Assembly: GCA_017464225.1 (NCBI GenBank)
Contig: JAFUDW010000166.1
Coordinates: 1 to 56,167, forward strand
DNA: 56,167 bases
Reading direction: 5' to 3'
DNA from: Clostridia bacterium
GTDB taxonomy: Bacteria; Bacillota_A; Clostridia; Christensenellales; Aristaeellaceae
Made by a program: the position numbers and the translations under genes. Under the pieces are notes generated by a model. It was not told the DNA's origin. It worked only from the letters and a program-made list of their open reading frames with translations, and searched no databases. This document shows, piece by piece, positions 1 through 12,732 of the stretch. The first letter of the stretch is position 1. Every line of letters starts with the position of its first letter.

Positions 1-954
1 GCGGACGAGCTATGGAATCATTATTATGATATCTTTCCGGAACCCGACGCCCTGGATGAAACCCGCATCCTCATCGACGGCAAGGTGATTGACCTGGATC
101 CCCAGCGGGAACAGCTGATCCTTTTGACCGAGGACGCCAAAGGCGAACGCAGGGTCACGGTTGTATATCAGGATGGTCGCGGCCGGTATTTTCAGCAGAC
201 AAGCCAACCGCTTCCGCCCCAAACCAGTATGGATACCTTCCATTCCGGTGAAGGCGATATCTATCTGGATATGGAGGGGCAAAGCTGGAGCCTGTACTAT
301 CATAAAACAGCCTCGGACAAATGGAGGCTAACGGGCGGACGGTGCTATCATGCGGGTGAAAGCTTTGATTACAGCGCCAGCCGATTCGGTCTCACCATCT
401 GGACGTCGGATGAAACCGTTCGCGCGTACGGCAGGCTGCGCGCCGACGACCTGTTTACCGTAGATTTCCTGACCTATCCCAAAACGCTGGAAGGCATTCG
501 CGAAAGCGTGGACACCAGCGGCTGGGCCGCGGTCAATAATCCCAATCACGAGGATCGGCTGAACCTGCGGGTCACGGCCAGCAGGAGCGCCGATTCCTAC
601 GGCAAATTCTATAACGGCACGCCGGTGCGCGTGCTGAAAACCAGCGGTGAATGGGCTCAGGTGCAGATTGGCGAAAATGGCCTGACCGGATGGATGATGC
701 GCAAATACCTGGCCATGGGGGATCAGGCCGGAGCGGTGGAGCCCGCCTTCCCCTGGCGGATCGTGAAGGAGGGCTATGAGGAGCAGGATATCCCGGGCTG
801 GATGGACCGCACCCGGAGCAAGGCAAGGATCATGCCCTTGCGGGATGATTGGGCCGTTGTGGGTATTGCCGACGATTTGTATATCCTGCTGGACCGTACG
901 GACGGCAGCGTGATGTACGCGTCCATGGACTACTTCTGGGAGGGGAACGGCTGA
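1..954 (+). CDS. SH3-domain protein, 5' end outside window
   Basis: The reading frame is open from base 1, so this is the C-terminal 317 residues of a longer protein. Visible codons about 186-238 look like a bacterial SH3 (SH3b) module: an 'LNLRV' start, 'NGTPVRVL', a 'GEWAQVQI' strand and a closing 'GWM..KYL'. SH3b modules usually bind cell-wall peptides or act as targeting domains. The upstream part has beta-rich segments I do not recognise. It is followed one base later by another SH3-containing gene, so the four genes at 1-5322 probably form one operon. No catalytic domain is visible. The family call is good; the function is unknown. Confidence 0.75.
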   Translation, partial: ADELWNHYYDIFPEPDALDETRILIDGKVIDLDPQREQLILLTEDAKGERRVTVVYQDGRGRYFQQTSQPLPPQTSMDTFHSGEGDIYLDMEGQSWSLYYHKTASDKWRLTGGRCYHAGESFDYSASRFGLTIWTSDETVRAYGRLRADDLFTVDFLTYPKTLEGIRESVDTSGWAAVNNPNHEDRLNLRVTASRSADSYGKFYNGTPVRVLKTSGEWAQVQIGENGLTGWMMRKYLAMGDQAGAVEPAFPWRIVKEGYEEQDIPGWMDRTRSKARIMPLRDDWAVVGIADDLYILLDRTDGSVMYASMDYFWEGNG

Positions 955-955
955 T

Positions 956-1759
956 ATGAAAAAGCTGCTTGCCGCTTTGCTGACGCTACTTTTCTGCGGA
1001 TGCGCCTCCGCTGAGGTGATCGCGCCTTATGGTATAGGCCAGATCGGCTATGAGGCTGTTGTGCTGTGCCAAAGTCTGACGGTGCGCGCTGAACGCAGCA
1101 CGGCGGCAAAGGCTGTCGCTACGCTGCGCGCCGGGGATATCTTTGCCACACTGAGCAGCGTGGACGGCTGGCTGGATTGCTTTCGTTCCGAAACAGAGGG
1201 CCGCACCGGCTGGGTGCGGGCGGAATACGCGGTTGTTGATCCGGCATGGTATACCATCGAGCAGTCCACGCCGGTCTATGCCTATGCCGATCTGAACGGG
1301 CCCCGGGTGGGGCTGTTGGACAAGGGCGAGCGTTACCCCATTTTGAAGGCCCAGGGCGAATGGCTGGTGATCGGCCTGCGCGGGGCCTCGGGATGGATCC
1401 ATGACGCCGCGGCGGCCCAGGCCGCCGAGCAATCCATGTTCGCGCCAGAAAAGCTTGCCGCCATCCTTCGGGCCGAGCTGATGGCTCCTGATGGGAAAAC
1501 CCACGCGCTAACCGATGAAAGCAAGCTGCAACGGCTGGGCGCGCTTTTTTCGGCAGCCAGACCAGTCACGGCCACCAAGTGTCCCTTTGACGCCGTCCTT
1601 AATATGACGCTTGCCGACGGCAGCGTGTGGTCGTTGGAATTGGCCACCGATTCCTGCTCGGTTTTCCGTGCCGCGGGGGACGCGTACTATGATTACGGCG
1701 GGGATAGCAGACAATTCTGGGCTTTGTTTGGATTGGATATGAATGACTTGTATCGATAG
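956..1759 (+). CDS. exported protein with two SH3b-like modules
   Basis: This 267-residue protein starts with a Lys-Lys plus hydrophobic signal sequence. It could be cleaved after 'ASA' by signal peptidase I, or lipidated at the Cys of 'LFCGC'. Residues about 34-97 read as an SH3b module ('LTVRAERSTAAKAVATL...GWVRAEY') and about 98-150 as a weaker second one ending 'ASGWIHD'. The C-terminal third, after residue 165, is unrecognised. It starts one base after the preceding stop, so it is translationally linked to its neighbour. It probably acts outside the membrane near the cell wall. Confidence 0.75.
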   Translation: MKKLLAALLTLLFCGCASAEVIAPYGIGQIGYEAVVLCQSLTVRAERSTAAKAVATLRAGDIFATLSSVDGWLDCFRSETEGRTGWVRAEYAVVDPAWYTIEQSTPVYAYADLNGPRVGLLDKGERYPILKAQGEWLVIGLRGASGWIHDAAAAQAAEQSMFAPEKLAAILRAELMAPDGKTHALTDESKLQRLGALFSAARPVTATKCPFDAVLNMTLADGSVWSLELATDSCSVFRAAGDAYYDYGGDSRQFWALFGLDMNDLYR

Positions 1760-1768
1760 GAGGCCGAT

Positions 1769-3403
1769 ATGAAAAAGATGTGCTTAACGCTGCTCATGCT
1801 GCTGCTTGTCGCCTGCGCCGCCCGGGCGGAGGGCCCTTACCAGGCCAATCTGTACGCGGCGGTGCTCAATGAATGGGCCGAAGGGCTGGCAGCCGGCCCG
1901 GATGTGGAATTGAAACGGGATGCCATCGAGGATGCCCGGCGCTGCGTATGGTACAGCAGCGGACTGGACCCGCTGGAGGCTGTGGGCTATCAAATCACAA
2001 AGCTGAACGACGACGACATTCCCGAGCTGATCATCGGAACGGTGGACAGCGGAGCAGGGGAGGAGTCCCTCATTTTTGAGATCCTGACCCTGGCGGACAA
2101 TCGCCCTGTGACGCTGATGCGGGGCTGGGAGCGATACCGGCTCAGCCTGACCTATGATCTAAAGGCCAATCGCTTCGGTTATTACGTGGAGGGCTCCTCC
2201 GGAGCGTCCAATTCCGTTTGGGAGCATGGCCTGGCGGCAATGGGAGAGCGGGGCATGGATTGGACGGACTGCGATACGGTGGAGGCCAACTGGCTGGAGG
2301 CTGATAACAGCGTTCATTGGATGCTGAACGGCGCGGAGATCGGCGAAGCCGAAGCCGAGGCGCTGATCGATTCCTGGCAGAAGCAGCTGTTCCAGCCGCT
2401 CCTGACGCCCTTTACGGAGCATACCGGGCGCAGGGACACGGGCTTTGTGGATGAGCGGACGCCGGACACGGCGGGCGCCTTCTGCCGCTCCTACAATATC
2501 ACCCCGGAGGGCCCCTCTGTTGATTTGGTGATTGCTGATACCGGCAGGCGAAACGCTCCGGAGGCGCGGCATGAAAACGTGCTCAGCGCCGAAATCACCG
2601 TGCGGGAAACCGGGGAAAGCCGGGTGCTTGAATTTGACGGCTCCGAGACCCCGGCCTCCGATCCCATGAGCTGCCTGGCCTGGGTACAGGATCTGAACTT
2701 TGACGGATACGGCGATCTGCTGCTGTGTACCGCTCGAGGCGCAGCCAATGAATACAGCGTTTTTTGCCTGTGGGATCCCGAGGCGGGGCAGTTTGGCGGC
2801 ATCGAGACCCATTGCGCCTTCGATTTGGAAACCGAGCGCGCTTCGGGCCAGGTCACGCCGCTGGAGCTGGTCAATTATTCCCTGCGAAAGGGCGATGACG
2901 GCACGGGTTGTATCGTCTCCCGCGAGCATGACGGGCTTGCCTGTTATACGCAGCTTGTATACAGATGGGAGGGGAATGGCCGCGCGCCGGCGCTGATCCA
3001 TATCCATGATTTATCCTATGGGATCGGTTCGCTGATCCGGGACCGGGCGTTTACCTTCTTCTCCCAGGGCGTCAAGCTGTGGGATCATGTTTACAACACA
3101 GAATGGTATTATGGCCCGACCGAGCCCTTCCGGGCCTTTGAGGCGGCGGCGGATGCCCTTTGGCAGGGCGAGGAAACCGTTGAAAAGCGTGTAGCCAACA
3201 CCGACTGGGTGAACCTGCGGGAGCGGGACAGCAAGCAATCCCTGTCCCTGGCTCATCTGGACCGGGGCGTCTGTGTGCAGGTGCTCAAGGAAAACTGTGC
3301 CGACGGCTGGACGCTGGTGCTGTGGGATACCGGCGAAAAGCAGGAGCATTGGTTTGGAAACCGCACAGAGATCGGCTATATCTGGCACAGCTTTTTGGAA
3401 TGA
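1769..3403 (+). CDS. exported protein with C-terminal SH3b-like module
   Basis: The protein has 544 residues. The N-terminus is a signal peptide with both a lipobox-like 'LVAC' and an 'ARA' signal peptidase I site. The middle holds repeated aspartate-rich turns ('LNDDDIPELIIG' near residue 75 and 'DLNFDGYGDLLLC' near 310) like those of VCBS/FG-GAP-type or dockerin-like calcium loops, suggesting a Ca2+-binding beta-propeller-like fold. The last 70 residues resemble an SH3b domain ('WVNLRERDSKQSLSLAHL...GYIW'). It follows the preceding gene by 9 bp, with an aggagg-like site at the junction. The ligand is unknown. Confidence 0.7.
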   Translation: MKKMCLTLLMLLLVACAARAEGPYQANLYAAVLNEWAEGLAAGPDVELKRDAIEDARRCVWYSSGLDPLEAVGYQITKLNDDDIPELIIGTVDSGAGEESLIFEILTLADNRPVTLMRGWERYRLSLTYDLKANRFGYYVEGSSGASNSVWEHGLAAMGERGMDWTDCDTVEANWLEADNSVHWMLNGAEIGEAEAEALIDSWQKQLFQPLLTPFTEHTGRRDTGFVDERTPDTAGAFCRSYNITPEGPSVDLVIADTGRRNAPEARHENVLSAEITVRETGESRVLEFDGSETPASDPMSCLAWVQDLNFDGYGDLLLCTARGAANEYSVFCLWDPEAGQFGGIETHCAFDLETERASGQVTPLELVNYSLRKGDDGTGCIVSREHDGLACYTQLVYRWEGNGRAPALIHIHDLSYGIGSLIRDRAFTFFSQGVKLWDHVYNTEWYYGPTEPFRAFEAAADALWQGEETVEKRVANTDWVNLRERDSKQSLSLAHLDRGVCVQVLKENCADGWTLVLWDTGEKQEHWFGNRTEIGYIWHSFLE

Positions 3404-3417
3404 CGGGGGAGAGGCAT

Positions 3418-5322
3418 ATGAAGAAATGGGGAATCCTGCTCTGCCTGCTGCTGCTGTTTGGGACGGCGCGGGCTGAGGAAGACCTGAGCGGCGTATGGAG
3501 CTTTACGGGTGGCGGCGAGGTGATGGGCATGGGATTTACGCTGAACGCCGACGGTACCGGTCAATGGATGGATACCGGGGATCAGCATACGCCGGCCAAG
3601 CATTTGAAGGAGACTGGGGAGCGCTTTGTCTGGACGCTCGAAGGCGATACCTTCACCTGTACCAATGCTTCAGGAGCGGATTACAGCTATTCCATTTTCT
3701 GGGACGATGGAAGATTGCATTTCGCCTCGGGCGACGGAGGCGGCTTCTACAAGCGCTTTGACGAGAAAGCCATGCGGGCGGAAATCGAAAGCAAACGGCA
3801 GGCCGGGATAGCAACCGAATTTGATTTGCTGGCGCTGGATTATCTGGACGACGCTTTGGAAGCCGCGCTGGCCGAGCAATGCGGCCTGCGCAGCGTCAAC
3901 GCCGATGTGGACTGGGATACCGAAGCGCCGCGCATTACGGTGGACGCCTGGCACATCGAAAAGGACGCGTCAGTCTGGCTGCGCCTGACGCCGGAAGGCG
4001 CGGAAGCCTATGCTACGGTAACGCCTTGGGAGGGCATGGAGGAGGACGATATCAGCCGCCAGCCCTTCACCTGTTCTCCCGGCGCGGCAAACGACAACGT
4101 GTGTTACGTATCGGCTCAATGGGCGCTGGAGGCTGCGCTCAAGGCCATGACCGGCGAAAACCGCCTGCGCAAGGCGCTGAGCCAGGATACCGCGGACGCC
4201 GTGGCCGACAGATTTGAGCAGGCGGTCGCCGATTATGAAAACGGTGATTTTGAAAGAATATTGGCGGGGATGGGCTTTACGGTGCAGTCGGCTGCCGGGG
4301 ATGAAAACGGCATCACTGCGCGGCTGCTGTATACTGCGGAAAACCGCGCGTTTGATTTTTCGCTGACGCCCTATTATGAAACGCTTACGCTGGAGGACAC
4401 GGACGCTGAAAAGCCGCTGAGCCACGAGCTATATGTGCAGGAGGATGAAAGCGTTTACGATATCATCCCGCAGGCGGCGGATTCGCTGATCGATTGGGAA
4501 AGGCGGCAGGCGCAGCCTGCGCCGCCTGTGGCGCTGCAGGGGAAAACGGCGGCTTTTCCCAAGGGAAAGGGCTATGACGTTTATCGCGGTCCGGGCAAAA
4601 GCTACGGCCGCGGAGCGGACGGAAAGGCGCGGGTTTCCACCGCTGGGCCCATCGCCGTTTACGGCGTATGGAACGATTGGCTGCTGATCAGCTATGACGT
4701 GAGCAAGGATAAAGCGCGTTTTGGCTGGATCGAAACGGCCGGTCTGCCGGAAAGCGTGCTGGCCGCCTGTCCGGAGCTGGCCTTTGAGCGCGACACCATG
4801 GAATACAGGCTGGGCGTGCTCAGGCGGGAAGCGCCGCTGACCGACGATCCGCAGCATTCCCACGCTGCCTTCGATACCCTGCCCAAGGCTGCCAGCCTGC
4901 ATTGCCTGGGCCTTTGGGAGGATTGGATGCTGGTGGAGGGCTTCAAAAACGAAAAGCTGATCATGGGCTTTGTGCCTGCCGACGCTGTGGATATGGAGCA
5001 CGGCGACGCGGACGACACGCGTTTTGTGATCGAAAACGCCGTTTCCTGGCCGGAAAGCGAGATCGCCGCCGCCATGGAGGCCGTGCGGGAGGCGTACCGT
5101 TTGGACGGTGCGGGCAGCCATCTGCTGGCGGTGCGCTATCCGGAGGAGGAGAACGATCCGGCCAATATCTGGTGGCGCGTCGACGGCGTTCATCCCGATA
5201 TCCAATTCATACGCTTATATGCCGACGTGGACGGTATCGGCTACTATGATTTTGAAATTTCCTCTTACGGCGTGGCGAAGGATCTGATCGTTTATTGCTC
5301 CCGCGCGCCGGGAGAAAGCTAG
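3418..5322 (+). CDS. exported protein with lipocalin-like N-terminus and two SH3b-like modules
   Basis: The frame stays open upstream to 3322, but ATG 3418 is chosen because it follows a GGGGGAGAGG site and begins a classic signal peptide ending 'ARA'. The mature protein is about 615 residues. Residues about 23-110 look like a short beta-barrel ('GVWSF', 'LNADGTGQW', 'WTLEGDTFTC'), as in lipocalin-like domains of secreted Clostridia proteins. Two SH3b-like stretches follow, near 410-470 and 480-555 ('GVWNDWLLISYD', 'GLWEDWMLVEGF'). It is last of the four-gene group and is followed by a hairpin terminator. The function is not known. Confidence 0.7.
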   Translation: MKKWGILLCLLLLFGTARAEEDLSGVWSFTGGGEVMGMGFTLNADGTGQWMDTGDQHTPAKHLKETGERFVWTLEGDTFTCTNASGADYSYSIFWDDGRLHFASGDGGGFYKRFDEKAMRAEIESKRQAGIATEFDLLALDYLDDALEAALAEQCGLRSVNADVDWDTEAPRITVDAWHIEKDASVWLRLTPEGAEAYATVTPWEGMEEDDISRQPFTCSPGAANDNVCYVSAQWALEAALKAMTGENRLRKALSQDTADAVADRFEQAVADYENGDFERILAGMGFTVQSAAGDENGITARLLYTAENRAFDFSLTPYYETLTLEDTDAEKPLSHELYVQEDESVYDIIPQAADSLIDWERRQAQPAPPVALQGKTAAFPKGKGYDVYRGPGKSYGRGADGKARVSTAGPIAVYGVWNDWLLISYDVSKDKARFGWIETAGLPESVLAACPELAFERDTMEYRLGVLRREAPLTDDPQHSHAAFDTLPKAASLHCLGLWEDWMLVEGFKNEKLIMGFVPADAVDMEHGDADDTRFVIENAVSWPESEIAAAMEAVREAYRLDGAGSHLLAVRYPEEENDPANIWWRVDGVHPDIQFIRLYADVDGIGYYDFEISSYGVAKDLIVYCSRAPGES

Positions 5323-5374
5323 CAGAGCGACATCGGGGGATACGAATGACGCGGAATATGATACGCGTCGCTTT

Positions 5375-5413
5375 AAGGCTCCTTTTGCGGATTTTCGCAA
5401 AGGGAGCTTTTAT
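5375..5413 (+). terminator. intrinsic terminator after the SH3 gene group
   Basis: An imperfect hairpin, AAGGCTCCTTTTGCG pairing with CGCAAAGGGAGCTT across an ATTTT loop (with a G-U or bulged pair), is followed by T-rich sequence. It lies between the last SH3 gene and the ATP synthase promoter, where transcription should end. Confidence 0.65.
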
Positions 5414-5478
5414 GTATAATGATTTATACTTATGCCGCGTTTGTTTCAACACTGTGACAAATATTGCGTTTTGTTTTA

Positions 5479-5508
5479 TTGACAAGGTTTGCACATCCGT
5501 GTTAGAGT
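5479..5508 (+). promoter_or_regulatory. predicted vegetative promoter of the atp operon
   Basis: A perfect -35 TTGACA at 5479-5484 is followed after 18 bp by TAGAGT at 5503-5508, a 4/6 match to the -10 box. It lies 25 bp upstream of the first atp-operon gene and just after a terminator. Confidence 0.6.
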
Positions 5509-5532
5509 ATATAGTAGGAAAGGATGGTTTTT

Positions 5533-6009
5533 GTGACGATTCAGCCTGCCGTAAAGCAAGAAACGAAAAAAATCGCTGTGGGCGTTTGCCTGCTGTCGGT
5601 GCTGATGGTGGGCGTGTATCTGATCATCGGCCGTTTCAGCCTGCCCGTTCTGTTTGGCGCGCTGCTGGGCGCGGCCTTCGCCGTGTTCAATTTCTTTCTG
5701 ATGGCGCTGTCGGTGCAGCAGGCCGCCGAAAAAATGAACGGCGTGCAGTTGCCGCCCGAGGAGGAATCCGCGGAGGATGCGCCTTCGGATGAAAACGCGA
5801 AAGCCGAACTGAGCCCTCAGGCCAAACAGGCCCGCCGCAATATGCAGCTGTCCTATACCGGACGCATGGCGCTTTTGGTCGCCATGGCGGCCATCGCCTA
5901 TTTTGCCCCGGGGATCGACGCCGTGCCCGCTCTGCTGGCGCAGCTTTTCCCCCGGCTGACCATATTTATTGAAGGGATATTGCTGAAAAAGGAGACACAA
6001 GCGCAATGA
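5533..6009 (+). CDS. ATP synthase I-like membrane protein
   Basis: This 158-residue protein has four probable membrane segments in two pairs (residues about 14-33 and 36-56, then about 112-130 and 133-150) separated by an acidic Glu/Asp-rich cytoplasmic stretch. Position, size and topology match the AtpI/subunit I proteins that head many atp operons and help assemble the c ring. GTG 5533 is preferred over ATG 5524 because AGGAAAGG at 5516-5523 sits 9 bp before the GTG but touches the ATG. Its stop overlaps the atpB start (ATGA). The sequence is weakly conserved, so the call rests mainly on context. Confidence 0.65.
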   Translation: MTIQPAVKQETKKIAVGVCLLSVLMVGVYLIIGRFSLPVLFGALLGAAFAVFNFFLMALSVQQAAEKMNGVQLPPEEESAEDAPSDENAKAELSPQAKQARRNMQLSYTGRMALLVAMAAIAYFAPGIDAVPALLAQLFPRLTIFIEGILLKKETQAQ

Positions 6010-6854
6010 GTGAAAGAACCAAAGCGCGGCTGCTTGATATCCTGTACCTGGCCATGGTGATCGTGCCCTTCGTGATCGCCATTGCCCTCAAGGTATGCTT
6101 AAAGCCCGCCGGGGAGGGCATTTCCATCACCGGCGCCCTGGTGTTTTTGACCATCCCCATGCCGCTGCAGGATCTGTATATCACCGAGTCGCAGGTCAAT
6201 TCCTGGGCTGTGATGATCGCCCTGCTGGGGCTGTGCCTGTACCTGACCCACGGCATGAAGGTGATCCCGGGCAGTAAGCGGCAGATCGTGGCCGAATGGG
6301 TCGTGGAAAAGGTCAACGGCCTCATCGAGGAGAACATGGGCAAGCGCTTTATGGGCTTTGCGCCCTTTGTGGCCGCCATCTTGGGCCTTTCTGCCTTTTC
6401 CAGCCTCTCCAGCCTGCTGGGCTTGTTCCCGCCCACCTCGGATATGAACGTGGTGGCCGGCTGGGCCATCCTGGTGTTCATCCTCATCACCCATTATAAG
6501 CTCAAGGGCGGCCTGTGGCCCTATATCAAGGGATTCTTTGAGCCGGTACCTGTGTTCATGCCCTTTAACGTCATCGGCGAGTTCGCCACGCCCGTGTCCA
6601 TGAGCTTCCGTCATTACGGCAACGTGCTCTCCGGCGTGGTCATCGCCACCCTGGTGCATTACGCCCTGGGCAACGTAAGCCATATGCTGCTGGGCTGGCT
6701 GCCCGGCTTCCTGGGCAATATCCCGCTGTTGCGCGTGGGTATCCCGGCGGTGCTGAGCCTGTACTTTGATATTTTCAGCGGCTGCATGCAGGCGTTCATC
6801 TTTGCCATGCTGACCATGCTGTACATCGCCACCGGCGCACCGGAGGAAAACTGA
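6006..6854 (+). CDS. atpB: F0F1 ATP synthase subunit a
   Basis: Subunit a (282 residues) is the membrane stator that forms the ion half-channels and presses against the c ring. The essential arginine is visible as R202 in 'SMSFRHYGN', matching the family SFRLFGN motif. Several hydrophobic helices are present, including the long C-terminal helix. The start overlaps the preceding stop. Length is in the usual 220-290 range. With the unusual c subunit next door, this protein would be predicted to conduct Na+. Confidence 0.95.
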   Translation: MSERTKARLLDILYLAMVIVPFVIAIALKVCLKPAGEGISITGALVFLTIPMPLQDLYITESQVNSWAVMIALLGLCLYLTHGMKVIPGSKRQIVAEWVVEKVNGLIEENMGKRFMGFAPFVAAILGLSAFSSLSSLLGLFPPTSDMNVVAGWAILVFILITHYKLKGGLWPYIKGFFEPVPVFMPFNVIGEFATPVSMSFRHYGNVLSGVVIATLVHYALGNVSHMLLGWLPGFLGNIPLLRVGIPAVLSLYFDIFSGCMQAFIFAMLTMLYIATGAPEEN

Positions 6855-6905
6855 GGCCATACGCAAAGGCAACTTTGCATATCGCATAGATACGTACTAT
6901 ATTAA

Positions 6906-7220
<315 letters not shown>

Positions 7221-7265
7221 TCCGCCCTGCCCTTACAATTCCTGAGAAAGGCAGCGTAAACGAGC

Positions 7266-7769
7266 ATGCAGTTTTTGGATATCATTTCGGTGAACCTGTG
7301 GGATATCCTCATCTCATTCGCAAACCTGCTGATCATGTACCTGATTCTCAAGCGCGTCCTGTTCAAGCCCGTGCAGAAGATGTTTGAAACCCGCAAAAAC
7401 CAGGTGGACAGCATCTACGCCGAGGCCAGCGAAAGCCGCGAGCAGGCCGTCAGCATGAAGCAGGAGTACGAAGCCAAGATGGCGTCCGCCCGCGCGGAGG
7501 CCGACGGCCTTGTGCGCTCGGCGGTGCAGACCGCCCAGAAGCGCAGCGACGCCATCGTGGCCGAGGCCAGCAGCCAGGCCAGCCATCTCAAGCAGAAGGC
7601 CGAGGAGGAAATCGCCAAGGAGAAGCGGCAGATGCTGCAGGATGTGCGCGGCGAAATTTCCGATATCGCGGTGAGCATCGCCAGCAAGGTGGTGGAGCGC
7701 GAGATCAGCGCCCAGGATCACCAGGACTTTGTGGACGAATTCATCCGGAACGTGGGTGAGAAGCCGTGA
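7266..7769 (+). CDS. atpF: F0F1 ATP synthase subunit b
   Basis: Subunit b (167 residues) is the peripheral-stalk dimer linking F0 to F1. An N-terminal membrane helix (about 8-28) is followed by a long, highly charged, Ala-rich heptad region (about 35-150) that should form the right-handed coiled coil. The stop overlaps the GTG start of atpH, so the two are translationally coupled. Length is normal for the family. Confidence 0.95.
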   Translation: MQFLDIISVNLWDILISFANLLIMYLILKRVLFKPVQKMFETRKNQVDSIYAEASESREQAVSMKQEYEAKMASARAEADGLVRSAVQTAQKRSDAIVAEASSQASHLKQKAEEEIAKEKRQMLQDVRGEISDIAVSIASKVVEREISAQDHQDFVDEFIRNVGEKP

Positions 7770-8302
7770 CAGAGCTGGCCAGAGAATACGGCGAAGGGCT
7801 GTATGCCCTGTGCGCCGAGGAAAACCTGACGGAGGACGCGCTCTCCCAATTGCAGACCCTCAAAAGTCTGTTCAGGGAGGAGCCCGATTTTATCCGCCTA
7901 CTGTCCAATATGTCCCTGGGTAAGCAGGAGCGCGTGGGCATCCTGGACGGCGCGCTGCGCGGCCAGGTGCATCCCTACCTGCTCAACTTCCTCAAGATCC
8001 TGTGCGAGCGCGGCGCGCTGCATGAGTTTGAGGGCTGTGAAAGCGCCTTCAGGGAGTGCTACAACCGCGATCACGCCGTGGTGGAGGCTACGGTGACCAC
8101 CACCGCGCCGCTCAGCGACGGCCAGCGGCTCAAGCTGCTGAAAAAGCTGCGCGATATGACGGGCAAAACCGTCCGCCTCAGCGAAAAGACCGATCCCGCC
8201 GTCATTGGCGGCGTGCTGCTGGAAATGAACGGCCAGCGCTATGACAATACCGTGCGCCATCGCCTGGAGGAGATCCGCAGGGCCATGGCGGGCGAACCCT
8301 GA
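7766..8302 (+). CDS. atpH: F0F1 ATP synthase subunit delta
   Basis: Subunit delta (178 residues) caps F1 and holds the b stalk. It shows the family layout: an N-terminal helical bundle ('[14 protein letters not shown]') and a C-terminal domain with '[23 protein letters not shown]', equivalent to the conserved DPxLIGGxxxxxxxxxxDxS stretch. It starts at GTG 7766, overlapping the atpF stop by four bases, as usual in tightly coupled atp operons. Confidence 0.95.
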   Translation: MTELAREYGEGLYALCAEENLTEDALSQLQTLKSLFREEPDFIRLLSNMSLGKQERVGILDGALRGQVHPYLLNFLKILCERGALHEFEGCESAFRECYNRDHAVVEATVTTTAPLSDGQRLKLLKKLRDMTGKTVRLSEKTDPAVIGGVLLEMNGQRYDNTVRHRLEEIRRAMAGEP

Positions 8303-8315
8303 AAGCGGTGATACG

Positions 8316-9830
<1,515 letters not shown>

Positions 9831-9846
9831 GTAAGGAGGCGGCACC

Positions 9847-12113
<2,267 letters not shown>

Positions 12114-12115
12114 CG

Positions 12116-12517
12116 ATGGCGACATATCATTTGCAGATCGTAACGCCCGACCGCATGGTGTTTGACGGCCAGGCTGAGCGCCTGATCGTGCGCACAGTGG
12201 GCGGCGATGTATGCATCCTGGCCCGGCATATTGATTATGCCGCGCCGCTGGGCATTGGCGTAGCACGGGTGACCGATGACAGCGACAATACCCGGGTGGC
12301 TGCGTGCAGCGGCGGTATGCTCAGCGTGTCCAAGGGGGAGGCAAGGCTGATTGCCACCACCTTTGAATGGGCTGATGAGATCGACGCCGAGCGCGCCGCT
12401 CTCGCCCAGCGGGCTGCTGAGGAAAAGCTCCGCGCCATGGAAAAGGACGACGTGGATTATGCTTTGGCGGAAGCCAAGCTCAAGCGCGCCCTGATCCGCC
12501 AGCAGGCGAAGGGATAA
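12116..12517 (+). CDS. atpC: F0F1 ATP synthase subunit epsilon
   Basis: Subunit epsilon (133 residues) has the N-terminal beta-sandwich ('TYHLQIVTPDRMVFDG') that binds gamma and the c ring and a C-terminal helical hairpin that can inhibit ATP hydrolysis. 'HIDYAAPLGIGVARV' corresponds to the conserved HxPxxxxLxxG region, with the usual Pro altered. It is the last gene of the operon and is followed by a strong terminator. Confidence 0.93.
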   Translation: MATYHLQIVTPDRMVFDGQAERLIVRTVGGDVCILARHIDYAAPLGIGVARVTDDSDNTRVAACSGGMLSVSKGEARLIATTFEWADEIDAERAALAQRAAEEKLRAMEKDDVDYALAEAKLKRALIRQQAKG

Positions 12518-12529
12518 ACAGAATTCAAG

Positions 12530-12558
12530 CCATCGGCTCGATGCAGCCGATGGTTTTT
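12530..12558 (+). terminator. intrinsic terminator of the atp operon
   Basis: A perfect 9-bp stem, CCATCGGCT (12530-12538) with AGCCGATGG (12545-12553), closes a CGATGC loop and is followed by TTTTT. It begins 12 bp after the atpC stop codon. Confidence 0.93.
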
Positions 12559-12593
12559 GATTTGCGCAATTTACAAATTTTGACAGGAGCAGC

Positions 12594-12622
12594 TTGTGAA
12601 AAGGGAAGGCGTATGTTAGAAT
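12594..12622 (+). promoter_or_regulatory. predicted nagB promoter
   Basis: TTGTGA at 12594-12599, 17 bp spacing, then TAGAAT at 12617-12622 (5/6 match to -10). A TTGACA at 12580-12585 also occurs but has no -10 at suitable spacing. The promoter leaves a leader of about 100 nt before nagB. Confidence 0.6.
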
Positions 12623-12732
12623 AAAGACGAAAAGATCAGGATAACAGGCGCGGAATAGTTTCAAAGGCATGTGGAAAAATGAAAGGGATTCTGTTGCTCT
12701 GTTTATGAATGCAACATCAGGAGGATTACGCA

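Noticed and set aside
12580..12585. TTGACA as the nagB -35 box
   Set aside because: No -10 sequence lies 16-18 bp downstream; a better-spaced TTGTGA/TAGAAT pair is present.
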